A stretch of 64,000 bases of DNA from Haematobia irritans. Its lineage: Eukaryota > Arthropoda > Insecta > Diptera > Muscidae. Of this stretch, positions 10,294-22,130 are shown one piece after another; the stretch's first letter is position 1, and the number at the start of each line of letters is the position of its first letter. The DNA lies in the NCBI RefSeq assembly GCF_050003625.1, contig NC_134397.1, forward strand, positions 275,770,070 through 275,834,069, in the 5' to 3' direction. Both the position numbers and the translations under genes were made by a program. The notes under the pieces are model-generated. The model ran no database searches and was not told the origin of the DNA. It saw nothing but the letters and a program-made list of their open reading frames with translations.

Positions 10294-10854
10294 CCTCCCA
10301 GTAGAGCTCGACCGCAGCGGGTTTTGTTTGGCCGAAGCCGATGTTCGGCAAAAAAAGCAATAATCGACCGAATCCGATTATTTTCCTCAAATTTGTAATT
10401 AAAGAAATTTGGTGGTTTTTTGTTCAATATTAGAATATTTTTTAAACTAATGCATAAATACAACAATAAAAGGTAATTCATTTGATGTTATAGTGACAAA
10501 ACTAGATTTTTTGTAATATTTTTACGTATTATTTGTACACGCAAAAAAATAATTCTTTCCTCCCAAACGAAATTTTAGACAAACAAAGTTCGTTTCTCAT
10601 TTGCTTTTCGCTGTAAGGAAGTGTATTTGGAAGAAAAGTATATACTTTTTGTGATAAACGTTTATTCTTTTCCAGGATGTAAAAACAATTTCATAAAGAC
10701 TAGCTCAAAAAACATTATTTTCTTGCTAATTGCATTGTCCCTCACATCTTTCTCACATCCACGAGGATTTTTAGTTCTTAACACCTTTTCCTGTAATACC
10801 AACAATGTAGAAGAAATTATACGATTTTATAAATTTTTAAAAATTTTTTTACCT

Positions 10855-10927
10855 TTCGCCTGGACGGAGAATCGAACCGCGGACCATGCACATTGTAAGC
10901 CAACACACTAACCACTGAGCTATGTAC
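10855..10927 (-). pseudogene. tRNA-like sequence A (MITE copy 2)
   Basis: The A and B boxes are the same as in copy 1 (TAGCTCAGTGG, GGTTCGATTCTCC), read on the minus strand. Confidence 0.6.
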
Positions 10928-11042
10928 CTGATATGGTCATCAATAGATAAATACCCATATAAGTTATATTTATATAGCATAGCTTGCGGCGCCCACGAAC
11001 CGAATAAACAAAGTTTATTTAACAGAAACAAACATTTAGTTT

Positions 11043-11115
11043 GGCACCGTGGAGCAGTGGTAGTTACGTCCGACTCTCATGCCAAGGGTCGTGGGTTCGA
11101 TCCCTGCTTCGGCCA
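11043..11115 (+). pseudogene. tRNA-like sequence B (MITE copy 2)
   Basis: The 73-nt unit differs from copy 1 at a few positions. The B box GGGTTCGATCCCTG and the following T run are both kept. Confidence 0.6.
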
Positions 11116-11617
11116 AAGTTTTTTTTTTTTTGCTTTTGGTTTTTTTACATATATTCCAGATATATTCGGAAGATTCCGAAAAAATGTTCAACATTACATT
11201 GTACTACATTAAATTTTGAACTGTAAAATGTGTGTTATTAAAGACCTAAAGTCAGAAAAGAACAGTGTTTGATATAAACGAAATGGACTGTGTTGTTATT
11301 TCAAAAATAACTTTTTTTATTGAAAAAATAAAAATTTTGTAACAAACGAATTTTTTTGGTGATAAAAGTTTAAAATTTTCGAAGCAATTTAAAAAACTCT
11401 AACAAAAGAAAAACGTTTTCGGTACACGTTTTCCAAACGTTTTTTTTCTTTGCGTGTACTGGGTGTTTTGACTGACACTTGGACAATTCAAATAAATTAT
11501 TCAAAATGCTTCGGCTTCGGTTAATCGGCCTCTTGACGCCGAAGACCGATTCGTGGCCGATTATCGATTTTTGAACGAATGCCAAAGTCGATGTTTCGGT
11601 CGAGCTCTACCTCCCAG

Positions 11618-13335
11618 TGGTGGACATTCATGGTCGCTTAAATTTTGTACAGATTTGGATGGTGTCCCCTTATGAGGGGTTATGTTTAATGTGATAACGT
11701 CTCAGAAGAAAAAATTCACTTTTGATAGGATTCATTATTGAGACGTTTCAAAATATCACCAAAATATTTCAAATTAAAGAATTCATTGAAATTAAAAAAT
11801 TTATTTATTTATATATATATATATATATACAATCATAATGAATTATTAAAATAAACAGGTAATATAGGTGCTAACAACATAGGTTTTCGACCTGTGAAAT
11901 TAAAAATGTTTTCAATTAATAATTTAATTAATAATACAAAAACCTTTTCAATCAAAATCGAAAGACTAAGTCAGGAAAAAACTGATGGAAATATGTTTAA
12001 TTTTTAATTAAAAATTCATTTGAAAAAATAACTATTTAATCAAACGAGAAACATAAAGTCAGTTGAGAAAGTAATTGAAAATAGTTACGTTTTCAATTCA
12101 ATAAAAAAATGAATTGCTAATGAAATTAATTAAGTACATTTTATGCTCAATTAAAACTGTGATTGATACTATCATTTTCATATTGAAGATAATTCAGATT
12201 TCTATCATTTCCAAACCACTCGTCTATTCTAGTAACATTTCATTTTTGTTATAGGTTTAAAAAAACCCTTTTTAATCTTATGTATTCTGAAATAAAGTTA
12301 TTCGTGATGGAATTAAAACGTGCACACAGAGAATACAGATTGGTTGTGACAACCGAATTTATTGCCAACCTCCTTTTGGCAGTTGCAGCTACTATCAGTT
12401 GAATATGTTTGTTTTCATTTATAATTTTGATTAATTCAGGAAAAGAATCGCGAAAATAAAGTGATTTTCAACTCGAAAACCGAACATAGTACTCACCTTA
12501 ATGTTGAAAACGTCTCATATCTTTACAATTTAAACACATATGTATATAATTTTGCGAGGTTTCGATGTGGAAGCATTTACGCATACTCGTAGAATTATTG
12601 TAAAACCTTTGTTCCTATTCTTTGGTGGTGCACAATGTTGTATTCCTTATTTATTACGTATGAGTTTTGGGCACATTCCCCGGAACTAGTAAAATAAAGA
12701 TATATTGAATGACAATATTAAGGAAAATTGTTTGCTCAAACTGTGTTACCATTAGTATTTGTTTTCAATTCAATTTCCTTATTTTCGAACAAATATATCC
12801 TGTTCTTCAAAATTAAAATAAAATTTTCAATTTAACTGGTGAATACTTTTGACATTTGATAGATTTTGATAGATAATATTCAGGCTTCATAACCGAATGT
12901 TGAAAATTTCTTATAAATTCTATTTCCATCATAAATAGTCGGTGCTCATTACCGAATATTGGTTTCAAATAACTACTTCCTGCCAGTTGTGATAATCATT
13001 GGGGAAATGATTTATTGAAGACCAATAGTGTTGGTTGACCCAACCATATACTTTGACTCGGAACTATCTTTCCGTACAAAGCACTTTCATTCTTTCTAAG
13101 GAAAAATATACTTATTGCAAATACCGAATATTTAGGGACTCAATTGAAAATGTGTTATAAGAACGAAGATTTTGCAGCTATCATGAAATTTCAACCAAAC
13201 TATTTTCTGTGTGTGATTGTCTTATATTTGCGTGGAAAACCATATCGTTAGAACTTTTCCAACCTTTAAATGTGATTAAATCGTTTATTTTTCGTAGCAT
13301 TTCTTGTGATACTGCCATATTTGTTTAGAAAACTT
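11618..13335. other. AT-rich stretch with AATTAA filler and a LINE-tail-like fragment
   Basis: It has a (TA)n tract (about 11811-11830), directly followed by a ~70-bp fragment shared with 55478-55565. Then comes AATTAA-rich DNA (11905-12190) like the interiors of MITEs at 3711 and 33560. From about 12300 on I see nothing recognisable. Confidence 0.45.
11800..11905. repeat. Shared 95-bp fragment with microsatellite end
   Basis: CAATCATAATGAATTAT, AATAAACAGGTAATATAGG and GCTAACAACATAGGTTTTC also occur inverted at 55478-55565. In both places the fragment ends in an ATTT/TA simple repeat. It could be the 3' tail of a non-LTR retroelement; the parent element is not recognised. Confidence 0.5.
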
Positions 13336-13339
13336 TGGT

Positions 13340-13760
13340 CTTTTGTTAGAGTTTTGTTTTGATTTTCTTCGAAAATTTCAAATTTTTATCACCAAAAAAA
13401 CTGTTTGTTACAAAATGTTTATTTTTGCAAAAAAAATATTCCAAATCCGCAGTCCAATCCGTTTATATCAATCACTGTTCTTTTCTGACATTAAATCCTT
13501 AATAAAACACACTTTGAAATTTTTAGTAAAAATGTAATCTTGGAACCATTTCTGGTAACTATGTAAAGTTACATTATTTTCGTTTCCAAAAACCATTTCT
13601 GAAAAAATATGTAAAGTTACATTATTTTCGTTTCCAAAAGCAGTACTTTTAAGAAAGTAGACAACTAAATGTATGCTTCTGTTAAATAAAGTTTCTTTAT
13701 ATCGGTTCGTGGGCGCCCATAACTATGCTTTATAAATATAACTGTTTGACTTTATGTGTT
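13340..13760 (-). mobile_element. Decayed fragment of a tRNA-pair MITE
   Basis: The words TTGTTAGAG, TTTTATCACCAAAAAAA, TCCGTTTATATCAA, CACTGTTCTTTTCTGAC and TTCGTGGGCGCC follow the order found in the inverted copy at 46850-47255. The tRNA-like B unit is missing and is replaced by a direct repeat of TGTAAAGTTACATTATTTTC (13562 and 13611). It is inverted relative to copies 1 and 2. Confidence 0.65.
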
Positions 13761-13898
13761 GCTTGTGCATCATGCGACTTTTTTAAATATCCGAAATATG
13801 CGACTTTAGTCAAATAAAGCCGCATATTCTGTCGCATAGTCAAATAAATTTTATTTTGTGCATACTTATCATATTACGCAAATCATCAACATCGTATC

Positions 13899-13988
13899 AG
13901 TCGTTATCAGATTGAAATCGTCTGTTCTTATTGTGGCAACCACTATGCTAACACACTAAGAACAGACGATTTCAATCTGATAACGACT
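13899..13988. repeat. Perfect 32-bp inverted repeat
   Basis: The arms 13899-13930 and 13957-13988 are exact inverse complements around a 26-nt loop. Key words are GTTATCAGATTGAAATCG and its inverse CGATTTCAATCTGATAAC. It lies just after a block related to 9225-9570. No flanking duplication is seen. Confidence 0.9.
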
Positions 13989-13990
13989 TC

Positions 13991-16900
13991 GATTCCGTTC
14001 GAATGAATAGCAAACAATGTTTGATTTGAAAAAAAAGGAATGCTAACGAAATTTAAATTTCAATAGGCCTTTTTATTCCTTTTGTTCGAATGACACTTCA
14101 AGGCTTCATTTTCATGACAAGCCCATGTAAAATTTCATTACTTCCACATCATAAGTTAACGATCGTGTTTCTTTTTCGAAAACACTTTTCGCTGAGTGAA
14201 CGACATAAAATTAGCATAATAATAAGCTCATGTGTACTGTTATTTGTTCTCGAGTGTAAGTAGGTTCAAGTAGATAGCTTATTGTAACACGTACACCCAT
14301 TTATTCACCGGTAATATAATACCATGGACTTTGAGTACTGGTGATGACTGCTAGACGAAGTGATTGTTGGAAATTTCAATAAGAATCGTCCGAACGAATG
14401 GCAAAATATTTGAGTTCAGTTCAGCAGGGTGAAGAGTAAAATGTGAAACACATGTCGACATTAAAACTTCTACCATTTAACTCGGAGAACATCAGATCTT
14501 TGTAGCCGTCATCTGAGATGTAAATGAACGATTGGCTAACTGGCCAGCTAGCTTATGTCTGGGATTTCCGGTCGGCTATGACAGTGCTCGGTGACCGTGG
14601 ATTCTGACCGAAATAACAGCAATTTGACACGCTACTCGACACTATCGTTTTAAGCATTTTTTGAGGCTATTCTGTCAACTCGAGTGAACGACAGAGATAT
14701 CGCAACAACGGCAATGAATTTAAACATGAATTTTCAATTTGCACAAAATTATTATCCCTCGACAAAAACATTAAAGCGACAAAATTGTGTAATGAATTAT
14801 GAGCATTGTTGAAAAGTAATTATGAACAGTTTTTGAAACAATCGATCGATTTTGTTTGCAAATTGTGGTCACAAAAGTACGTAGTGTGAGCTTAGGGATG
14901 CCATAGAGCTATAATTATTTTTCGGGATTGTACATTCACACAGAAAAAAGCATAAGGAAAATTTACTCATTTCAAAAACTTGAGCACGCAATTTAAGTAA
15001 ACTTTACCAATTTTAAACCTTAAATGCACCAGAACACCGATTCCTCCGAAATAAATATAATATGCAAAATTGATTTTTTGCAAACATAGTGGTTATATCT
15101 TAAAAAACAACCACTATGTATAATAAACAATTTAATTATTGTAGAGATCAGAGAATAGAGATATTTTAATACTACAAAGATTATTTACCAACATTACCAG
15201 AGATAAAGGTAAATATTATTTATTTTCCAATTTGTAGATTTTTGAATTTTCGTGCAAAATTTGATGTTTAATTTTGGTTTCAGATTTCACAGAAGTACTA
15301 TAGATTTTTAAACTGCATTATGATGCCTTAAAAGAAAAAACTTTATCCCTTAGAATTCGGTCAAAATTTAAGACATTAGAATTTTTTTCTGGTTCTTATC
15401 TTATCTTAAAAGATACAATTTAAGGGTTAAGGAAATACGAACTTTAAAAAAAAAATAAACTTAAAATAAGCAAAAAGTAATCAAAACAAGAAATATGTTC
15501 TCATATTTGGCAAAATTTTACCAAAGTCAATTAATTTTAAAAAATAAAATTCGTTGACTTTTTTCAGGGGGCTGGAGTGTGGGGACAATATATCACGAAA
15601 TCAGATTAGTAGCCAACATTTCATAGTTTCCTCATATACTATATATTATATACCGAAAGAAAAAATATTTTCCCCTTTGTTGAGGTGTATTTTCTTGAAG
15701 AGAAAATAACCCCAAATTAATGACAGGTATTGCAACAATTGTCTCAATCAAATTTTTTTGGCTTTTAAATAAATATTTCTCTGAAAAAAGAGTGAAGCCA
15801 CCAGGAAAGAAAATTTTAGTTCATTTTAGACAATTTTAGCTAAACTGTATTAGAAACGCAGTTGTTACGCCGATTTCACAAAAATAAGTAAATAATTTTC
15901 GACAAATTCAAGAAAATTTATTAGACAAAATTATTATTTTTCACCTATTAAAGACAAATTCGTAGTTTGAAGGAAAAAAATGGAGTTAAAATTGCAAAAA
16001 TGTCTTAAGTGCCATTCGCACACATCACAACAAAACGATATCCTTCACTTTTCTGGCTATGGAGCATATTCGTCAGGTGCAGTCAACCGTTTCGTATGTT
16101 ACTTGGTCTCTGTTGCATTCCAGTGAATCAATTTTTCGTCGACTGTCACAAAACATCATATTAAATATTGATCTCAATGACGCTTGTTCCACATCTCTCA
16201 AAATTTCCTACAGCTCGGGTTACCGTCATGCTTCTCTTTTGTTATGCCACTAATTACAATATTTTTCATTTTTGTGGCACCTTTGTCTCAGGTTGTGCCA
16301 CTTTTTAATTTATTTCCATTAAAAATTCAAACGTAATCTTTTCACTACCCATCTCAGATCATGGTCGTTCCAAGCAGAGCCTTGTGCCGCCAGAAAGTAT
16401 GGAAGGAATAGTGTTCAAATCAAGTTACACCACTGAGTCGCCAATTTCAAAGAGTGTGATTCTTATTTATACTTTATGTCCCACTTTTTCTTCAATTTGT
16501 GTGTCACGTTTTATTCGAATGCCACTTTTTATGCCATTCTTTAGAAAATCTCAAGGGTAACTTTGCTTACAGGGTATGCCACAGCGATATTTTTAAATGC
16601 ATCTTGTCTCAGCTATGTTCGTAAGATAAGTCGTAGTCATTTTTAGGGCACCTGGACGTGGCTCATAAAAAACCCACTTGCGATCACGGTAGCCTTCACA
16701 GATGAAGGGTTATCGTAGATGGAATCAAAATAATTTTTGATTTACATGCGCGATTTACCATCTAACACTGGGAATCGAATCTCCCACCAACTACATCAAA
16801 CCACCGAAAATATAAAAAACTCCATATTGTAGCAAAATTCAAACTCTTCAATGTCAACCCTAATGTGGATTTATTCTAATTTGTCCGCAGCCTATTGTAG

Positions 16901-18660
16901 TGGTTTTTGTTCGTTTTGGTCATATTTCTCTTATTTGAAATCGCTGTTTTTTTTTATTTGGACCTAATAGCATATTGATGTGACCATAATGAAGTTTATA
17001 TTTAAATATGTATGCGTTTGTTGCTATGTAATCAATCGAATACACACTAATACATTGACATTTAGCGATGTGTGTATGTATGTATGTGTGGAAAGTATTG
17101 GAATTGCAAATGACACCGAAAATAGTGAAATTGGAAATTTGACTGGGTTTTAATGACATTCGTCAACTGACAATTTAATTGGAAATTTGAAACATGGCAA
17201 CCAATGACAACCGCAATGCAACATCAACTCAATTATGAATGCATCATTGAGTATAACTTTGTAACTTGTTTTCTGGTTTAACTGCACCAATAAATTGGCC
17301 TATTAACTTTACTTTCGATTTATAGTTTGATTACGGGGTTGGTAAATTGTGAGGATCCGGGATAGTATAATGTTTACCCACATTGTATAAAAAGGGCCAG
17401 AGTTAAATCCTAAATCTTAGCAATTTACAAAATCTTGAGGACAAATTTCTTTAAAATAATGGAATTTTAATTAAGAGAAAGTTGATATATTCGCCGTTTT
17501 ACAATACTCCCCAAATCCGGCCATAACCATTTGCGGTAGTGGAAATGCTCTTCTCATGAATTAATGCAACTCCTCTTACACCACAAACTTCTCAATATCA
17601 AATCAATTTCCAATATGACTTTTGAATGCCTATGGTGGAATGTAATGTAGCATGGAGAATCAAATTGAAATTCCTACAACATTTATGCAATGTACACCAA
17701 TGGACATTGTTGCTTGCAACCAACCAGTCTGATTGGAATCACCAGTGCATGGTAATAACCATTGGCGGCTCATGTGACCCAAATGGGCAAATGCCATCCT
17801 AATCACACAATTGACCATAAAATACCGTTAACTTTGCATTAACCACAACCACCAAGCCCGGTAAGTTAACGAGGCAATAATTATTACAAGACACTTTAGA
17901 ACAAGAAGCCACTCAAAAATTTCCTAATCACATGTCGGTTTGATATTTTAATACCACCTCTCACAACAAATCAATGAATATGAACCTCACCAACACACTT
18001 CCCTACACGTATACACACTCAAACATATTTCTATACACACATACGAGGCTTAGAAGAGAACACAAAACCAATCCACTCTATGCATAGCAGTGAGCTATAA
18101 TAGTGGACGTTCTTGACTCCATTGAATGCCCGGCAAGTGTGTCCATACTCGGTTAGTGTATTAATGAACCCTACATTGAAATGGCTTAAAGTACCTCAGG
18201 AGATTATCAAGAAACCACCAACTCAACACAAAGTGGGAACACTCAAACTATTACCAGAGTAGACGATCAATGCCAGTGTTTAGTGATGGAAAATTGCTAA
18301 AGCAAATAATAAGAATTATTACACGTACAGAAAGGGTATGAAAACAGTGTTTGGGACTCATATTAATTTTAAATGGAAGCATTTAATATTCATAAACTAA
18401 TATAAAATATTTGAGGCATACATGTAAGAACAGGTTACTAAAATTTCTAAACCACTCCTCTGACAGCTGACAGATTTATATCATTTTTGATTGGAGATCA
18501 GAACTTAGGCGCTACCGATGTAATGTGGAACGCCGTAACGGCTGATGGTCACTCCCTCTCGTATATTATCGGGAAAATATGCTAATGAAGCCTTAGACAG
18601 GAAAAGGTTTCGGCCGCATAACAAAGACATTACAACAAGACTCAGTACCATCGGACTCAG
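13991..18660. other. Long stretch without recognisable genes
   Basis: The sequence is mostly unique within the window. Exceptions are a repeat fragment at 15780-16015 shared with 39238-39500, and a short piece at 17395-17480 related to foldback arm B at 41991. Open frames at 16059-16253 and 16920-17159 carry no recognisable domain. GTGTATGTATGTATGTGTG at about 17070 is a short simple repeat. Part of this could be intronic or regulatory DNA; the sequence alone does not say. Confidence 0.4.
15780..16015. repeat. Dispersed repeat fragment, copy a
   Basis: It shares AAGCCACCAGGAA, ACGCCGAT, CACAAAAATAAGTAAATA, TTCAAGAAAATTTATT and AAAATTGCAAAAAT, in that order, with 39238-39500. The family is unknown and the copies are diverged. 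Confidence 0.65.
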
Positions 18661-18669
18661 TACGCGCCA

Positions 18670-19178
18670 ACCAAGATCGCCCGGGATTTTTCAGGATCTC
18701 GAAAAAATAATCCAAATTTGTTAAATCTGTTCCTTTTTAGGATTTTTTATTAATAAATTCACCTGTGAGAGATGTCTTTCATCTGCAATTAGATAAGATC
18801 GCGTATATCTGATGAAATTTTGGATGTCTTGATATTTTTAAAAGTTTGCTTAAAACCATGAAGTAAAAAACGAAAATACTTAAAATCTTTTGTTGAGTAC
18901 TAAAGCAATATGAAATGGCTTTTCAATTTATTTTTTGTTCATATTTTTTTTGTTAAGTAGCAATTTGAAATTGCTTTTTAATTTACTCTTATCTTCTTTT
19001 TTTAATAAAATTGATTTAAACCAAATTTGTTTAATTAACTAGAATTTTTTGATGCTTTAGATTGTTATTACTCAAAATATTTAAAGCATCCCGAAAATTT
19101 CTGGATCCCGCAATTCAATATTTTGAAATCCCGAATCCTGGGATTTATAAAAATCGATTCCGAATGACAGCCCTAGTT
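18670..19178. mobile_element. Probable hAT remnant with GGGAT subterminal repeats
   Basis: The right end reads inverted as CTAGGGCTGTCATTCGGAAT, followed by several CCCGAA/GGGATT words. The left part has CCCGGGATTTTTCAGGATC. Ends starting AGGGCTG with clustered subterminal words are common in hAT families. The left terminus and target duplication were not found. Confidence 0.45.
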
Positions 19179-19229
19179 TATACAGAACGTTTTGACATAT
19201 GAGCCTTTTCTTGTTGTTTACAGCAACTT

Positions 19230-20870
19230 AAAAAATTCATCTCACCGAAAAAAATTGAATCATTTTCGTGCGATTATTTTTTTATAACTTTCGACGTGGA
19301 TTCAATTTTTTTTTAAATTAAATTTTTGTTGATGAAGAACCAGTGTTTATCGATGACATTGTGAATTCAACCGAGGTCGTAGCTCATTCCAAGACGAATT
19401 TCGTGAAGGTCGTCCCAAATCAGTTTTTGTTCTGTAAATCATTGATGGTGTGCGTCAACTGATGTTGCAAGAACGCTATGTGACCTATCGTGAGGTTAAG
19501 ACTACCCAAGGCATTAGTGGGGCCAGCATACATTCAACATTGCGGTAATATTTGACAGTAAACAAGTATATACGGCCGTAAGTTCGGCCAGGCCGAATCT
19601 TATGTACCCTCCACCATGGATTGCGTAGAAACTTCTACGAAAGACTGTCATCCACAAATTTCAACTCACTCGAATGAAATTTGCTCCACCAAGAGGCTCC
19701 AAAACCAAATCTCGGGATCGGTTTATATGGGGGCTATATATAATTATGGACCGATATGGACCAATTTTTGCATGGTTGTGAAATACCATATACTAACACC
19801 ATGTACCAAATTTCAGCCGGATCGGATGAAATTTGCTTCTCTTAGAGGCTCCGCAAGCCAAATCGGGGGATCGGTTTATATGGGGGATATATATAATTAT
19901 AGACCGATGTGAACCAATTTGTGCATGGTTGTTAGATACCATATACTAACACCATGCACCAAATTTCAGCCGGATCGGATGAAATTTGCTTCTCTTAGAG
20001 GCTCCGCAAGCCAAATCGGGGGATCGGTTTATATGGGGGCTATATATAATTATGGACCGATATGGACCAATTTTTGCATGGTTGTTAGAGACCATATACT
20101 AACACCATGTACCAAATTTCAGCCGGATCCGATGAAATTTGCTTCTCTTAGAGGCTTCGCAAGCCAAATTTGGGGGGTCCGTTTATATGGGGGCTATACG
20201 TAAACGTGGACCGATATGGCCCATTTGCAATACCATCCGACCTACATCAATAACAACTACTTGTGCCTAGTTTCAAGTCGATAGCTTGTTTAGTTCGGAA
20301 GTTAGCGTGATTTCAACAGACGGACGGACATGCTCAGATCGATTCAGAATTTCACCACGACCCAGAATATATATACTTTATGGGGTCTTAGATCAATACT
20401 TCGATGTGTTACAAACGGAATGACAAAGTTAATATACCCCCATCCTATGGTGGAGGGTATAAAAAAATTGTTCGCATTGTATCCCACATAAAAACCGCTC
20501 GACACGATTGGTCGAAAAAATGCTCCAAAAATACGATAGCGGTGTTTTGAAACACGTCTATGACATCGTAACAAATGGTGAATCCTGGATTTACGCGTAT
20601 GAGTTCGAAATTAAACAGCAATCGATTGAGCTACCAAAAAAGGTAGCTCGCGAGCGAAACTCTTTCAAGCAAAGGATTTCCTCTTTTTTTCGGTAAAACT
20701 GGATATGCCTCAACCGTACCTCTATAACAACGCAGTTGCTTTCCAAAAATAATTAGGAAAACCAAACGTCGAAGACGGATCACTCTTCACCACTGCAATG
20801 CGAGCTCAAACTACTGCATTTTTGAGAACACAAACCATCTGAAACATCAAAAGACTATACAATTTTTTAT
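19230..20870 (+). pseudogene. Dead mariner transposase, split by a tandem-repeat element
   Basis: Frames in 19320-19556 read as mariner N-terminal sequence: a region ending in FREGRPKS, then MLQERYVTYREVKTTQGISG. After the insert, 20466-20690 continues with VSHIKTARHDWSKKMLQKYD and IVTNGESWIYAYEFEIKQQS. Mariner normally has an Asp in the first catalytic block (GDESW); here it reads NGESW, so that Asp is lost. The second block, normally HHDN, reads HHCN near 20792. Stops and frameshifts are scattered throughout. The C-terminal third is not recognisable. Confidence 0.8.
19560..20465 (+). mobile_element. Tandem-repeat element (family 1), inserted in mariner
   Basis: A 0.9-kb complete-looking copy. 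The left end is AACAAGTATATACGGCCG and the right end is GGTGGAGGGTATAAAA. It has about three central units of ~153-158 bp, then CAGACGGACGGACATGC and a conserved CTTTATGGGGTCTTAGA tail. Open frames at 19616-19912 and 19919-20203 run through the repeats because the period is near a multiple of three. The mariner reads on both sides, so the insertion is secondary. Confidence 0.85.
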
Positions 20871-21070
20871 TCCCGTCTTGTTTTTAGTCAAATTCAAAAA
20901 TGTTTATAGAAGTACCAGCATTCGCAATACCTTACATTTCCTAATTAAAGGCCGATATTAAATTGACATTATCACGCTAAAAGAGCCATTTTTAATGGTT
21001 AGTTTTCTTTAACAATTCATTTTTCAATTGTTACTTTGGACCATTCTGCTTTTTCAGATTTATTTTTGAT
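20871..21070. other. Unassigned flank
   Basis: Nothing recognisable was seen between the mariner relic and the small MITE. Confidence 0.3.
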
Positions 21071-21300
21071 TTTAAGGTGGGTATTAAGTTCAAGTTTAGC
21101 CACTAAAATCGTAATTTTTTCACGATTACTTTTCTTTTATAATCCATTTTGAGGAATACAAACTTTGTCAAAATTTGCTTTGGACTATTCCCCATCAAGT
21201 TATAATAAAATTTGCAACAAATATGTACAATTTTATGCTTTTTTTACTGATTTTGTTTTCACTTTAGCGGCTAAACTTCAACTTAGTACCCATCTTAAAG
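21071..21300. mobile_element. 230-bp MITE with ~38-bp terminal inverted repeats
   Basis: The left end TTTAAGGTGGGTATTAAGTT pairs with the right end AACTTAGTACCCATCTTAAA, and the match continues through TTTAGCCACTAAAA/TTTAGCGGCTAAA. Related decayed copies are at 39875-40075 and 36405-36545. No coding capacity. Confidence 0.75.
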
Positions 21301-22130
21301 AAGAGAAGGAAAAAGCATTACTCTAAGACGTGCCATATCTGATATGAATGTCACTACATATTCACTGATCGGTACAACCAAACGTACCATTACATTTCAT
21401 ATTACCATCACTGATTTAATTATGAGTTCCATTGATCACCGTTTGAGTGAGTTCATTGGTGAGAGCGGCAATGAGTGGAATAAGAAAGAACCAAAACATT
21501 GGAGTCTGACTCGATGTGATTCAAGCTGTGCTTGGTCTGTCGTCGGTCTGAGTTTAATTGATTGTGAACCGAACGAGCGTAAAGTCGGTTTTTTTTTCTC
21601 CTAATTTCGTGGGGGTTTGTTGTGTTCGATGTGTGTCGACTAGTTGACTTTTTTACTGTGAGCCTTGTCGTTCAGTTTTCAACAATTGTCGGATACAGGT
21701 GTAAATGCGAGTCGCCTATCGTTGTATCGTGCGGTGTTGACGTTTTGCTGTCTTCGTTGCCGCTTTGTTTTTTGTTGTTTTGAATTGTTTACAGAATTGG
21801 ATGTTAGTTAGTTACATCGGAACGATAGATAACAATTGAACCGAGTGTGAAGTGTAAATAATTTCATAGAAAATTCCTCGCGGGGCGCATCGAATCGAAA
21901 CAAACCCATTCTGTGTCTCATTATTATGGAGGAATAATTTGTTTTGTGTAATTTTGTGAAGGAAAACAAAAAGAATAATCGAAATAACCACGGTTTGGTA
22001 TCACAGCAAAACCAACAACAAAGAGGTATAACCAAAAATAATTGAAAAAAAAAATACAAAAAAATCTAAATAAATTTAATAAATATTCGAATACTTAATA
22101 ACTCATAAAAGCGGAAGTTATTCTATATGA
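21301..22130 (+). other. Non-repetitive stretch, possible untranslated exon or promoter
   Basis: The stretch is less AT-rich than its surroundings and free of recognised repeats. It has a TCAGTT initiator-like word near 21674 and a possible splice donor AAAGAG|GTATAA at 22025/22026. An open frame at 21344-21604 has no known domain. These clues are weak; I cannot name a gene. Confidence 0.25.

Larger units (their letters stand above)
10538..11456 (+). mobile_element. tRNA-pair MITE, copy 2, nested in a hAT element
   Basis: The 919-bp element is flanked by TA (10536-10537 and 11457-11458). It starts CACGCAAAAAAAT and ends TTTCTTTGCGTG. It is very similar to copy 1 through the whole length and carries the same divergent tRNA-like pair. 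It must have inserted after the hAT element that contains it. Confidence 0.88.
10302..11609. mobile_element. hAT-type element TAGAGCTCGACCG with 8-bp duplication CCTCCCAG
   Basis: The exact flanking duplication CCTCCCAG is at 10294-10301 and 11610-11617. The terminal repeats are TAGAGCTCGACCG and the inverted CGGTCGAGCTCTA. Subterminal CCGAAGCCGAT and TTCGG words occur at both ends. Its own DNA is only about 390 bp; the rest is the tRNA-pair MITE inserted at 10538-11456. No transposase is encoded. Confidence 0.85.

Noticed and set aside
18480..18590. SINE fragment from ATGTGGAACGCCGT
   Set aside because: The match to the SINE body is too short and isolated to support a call.
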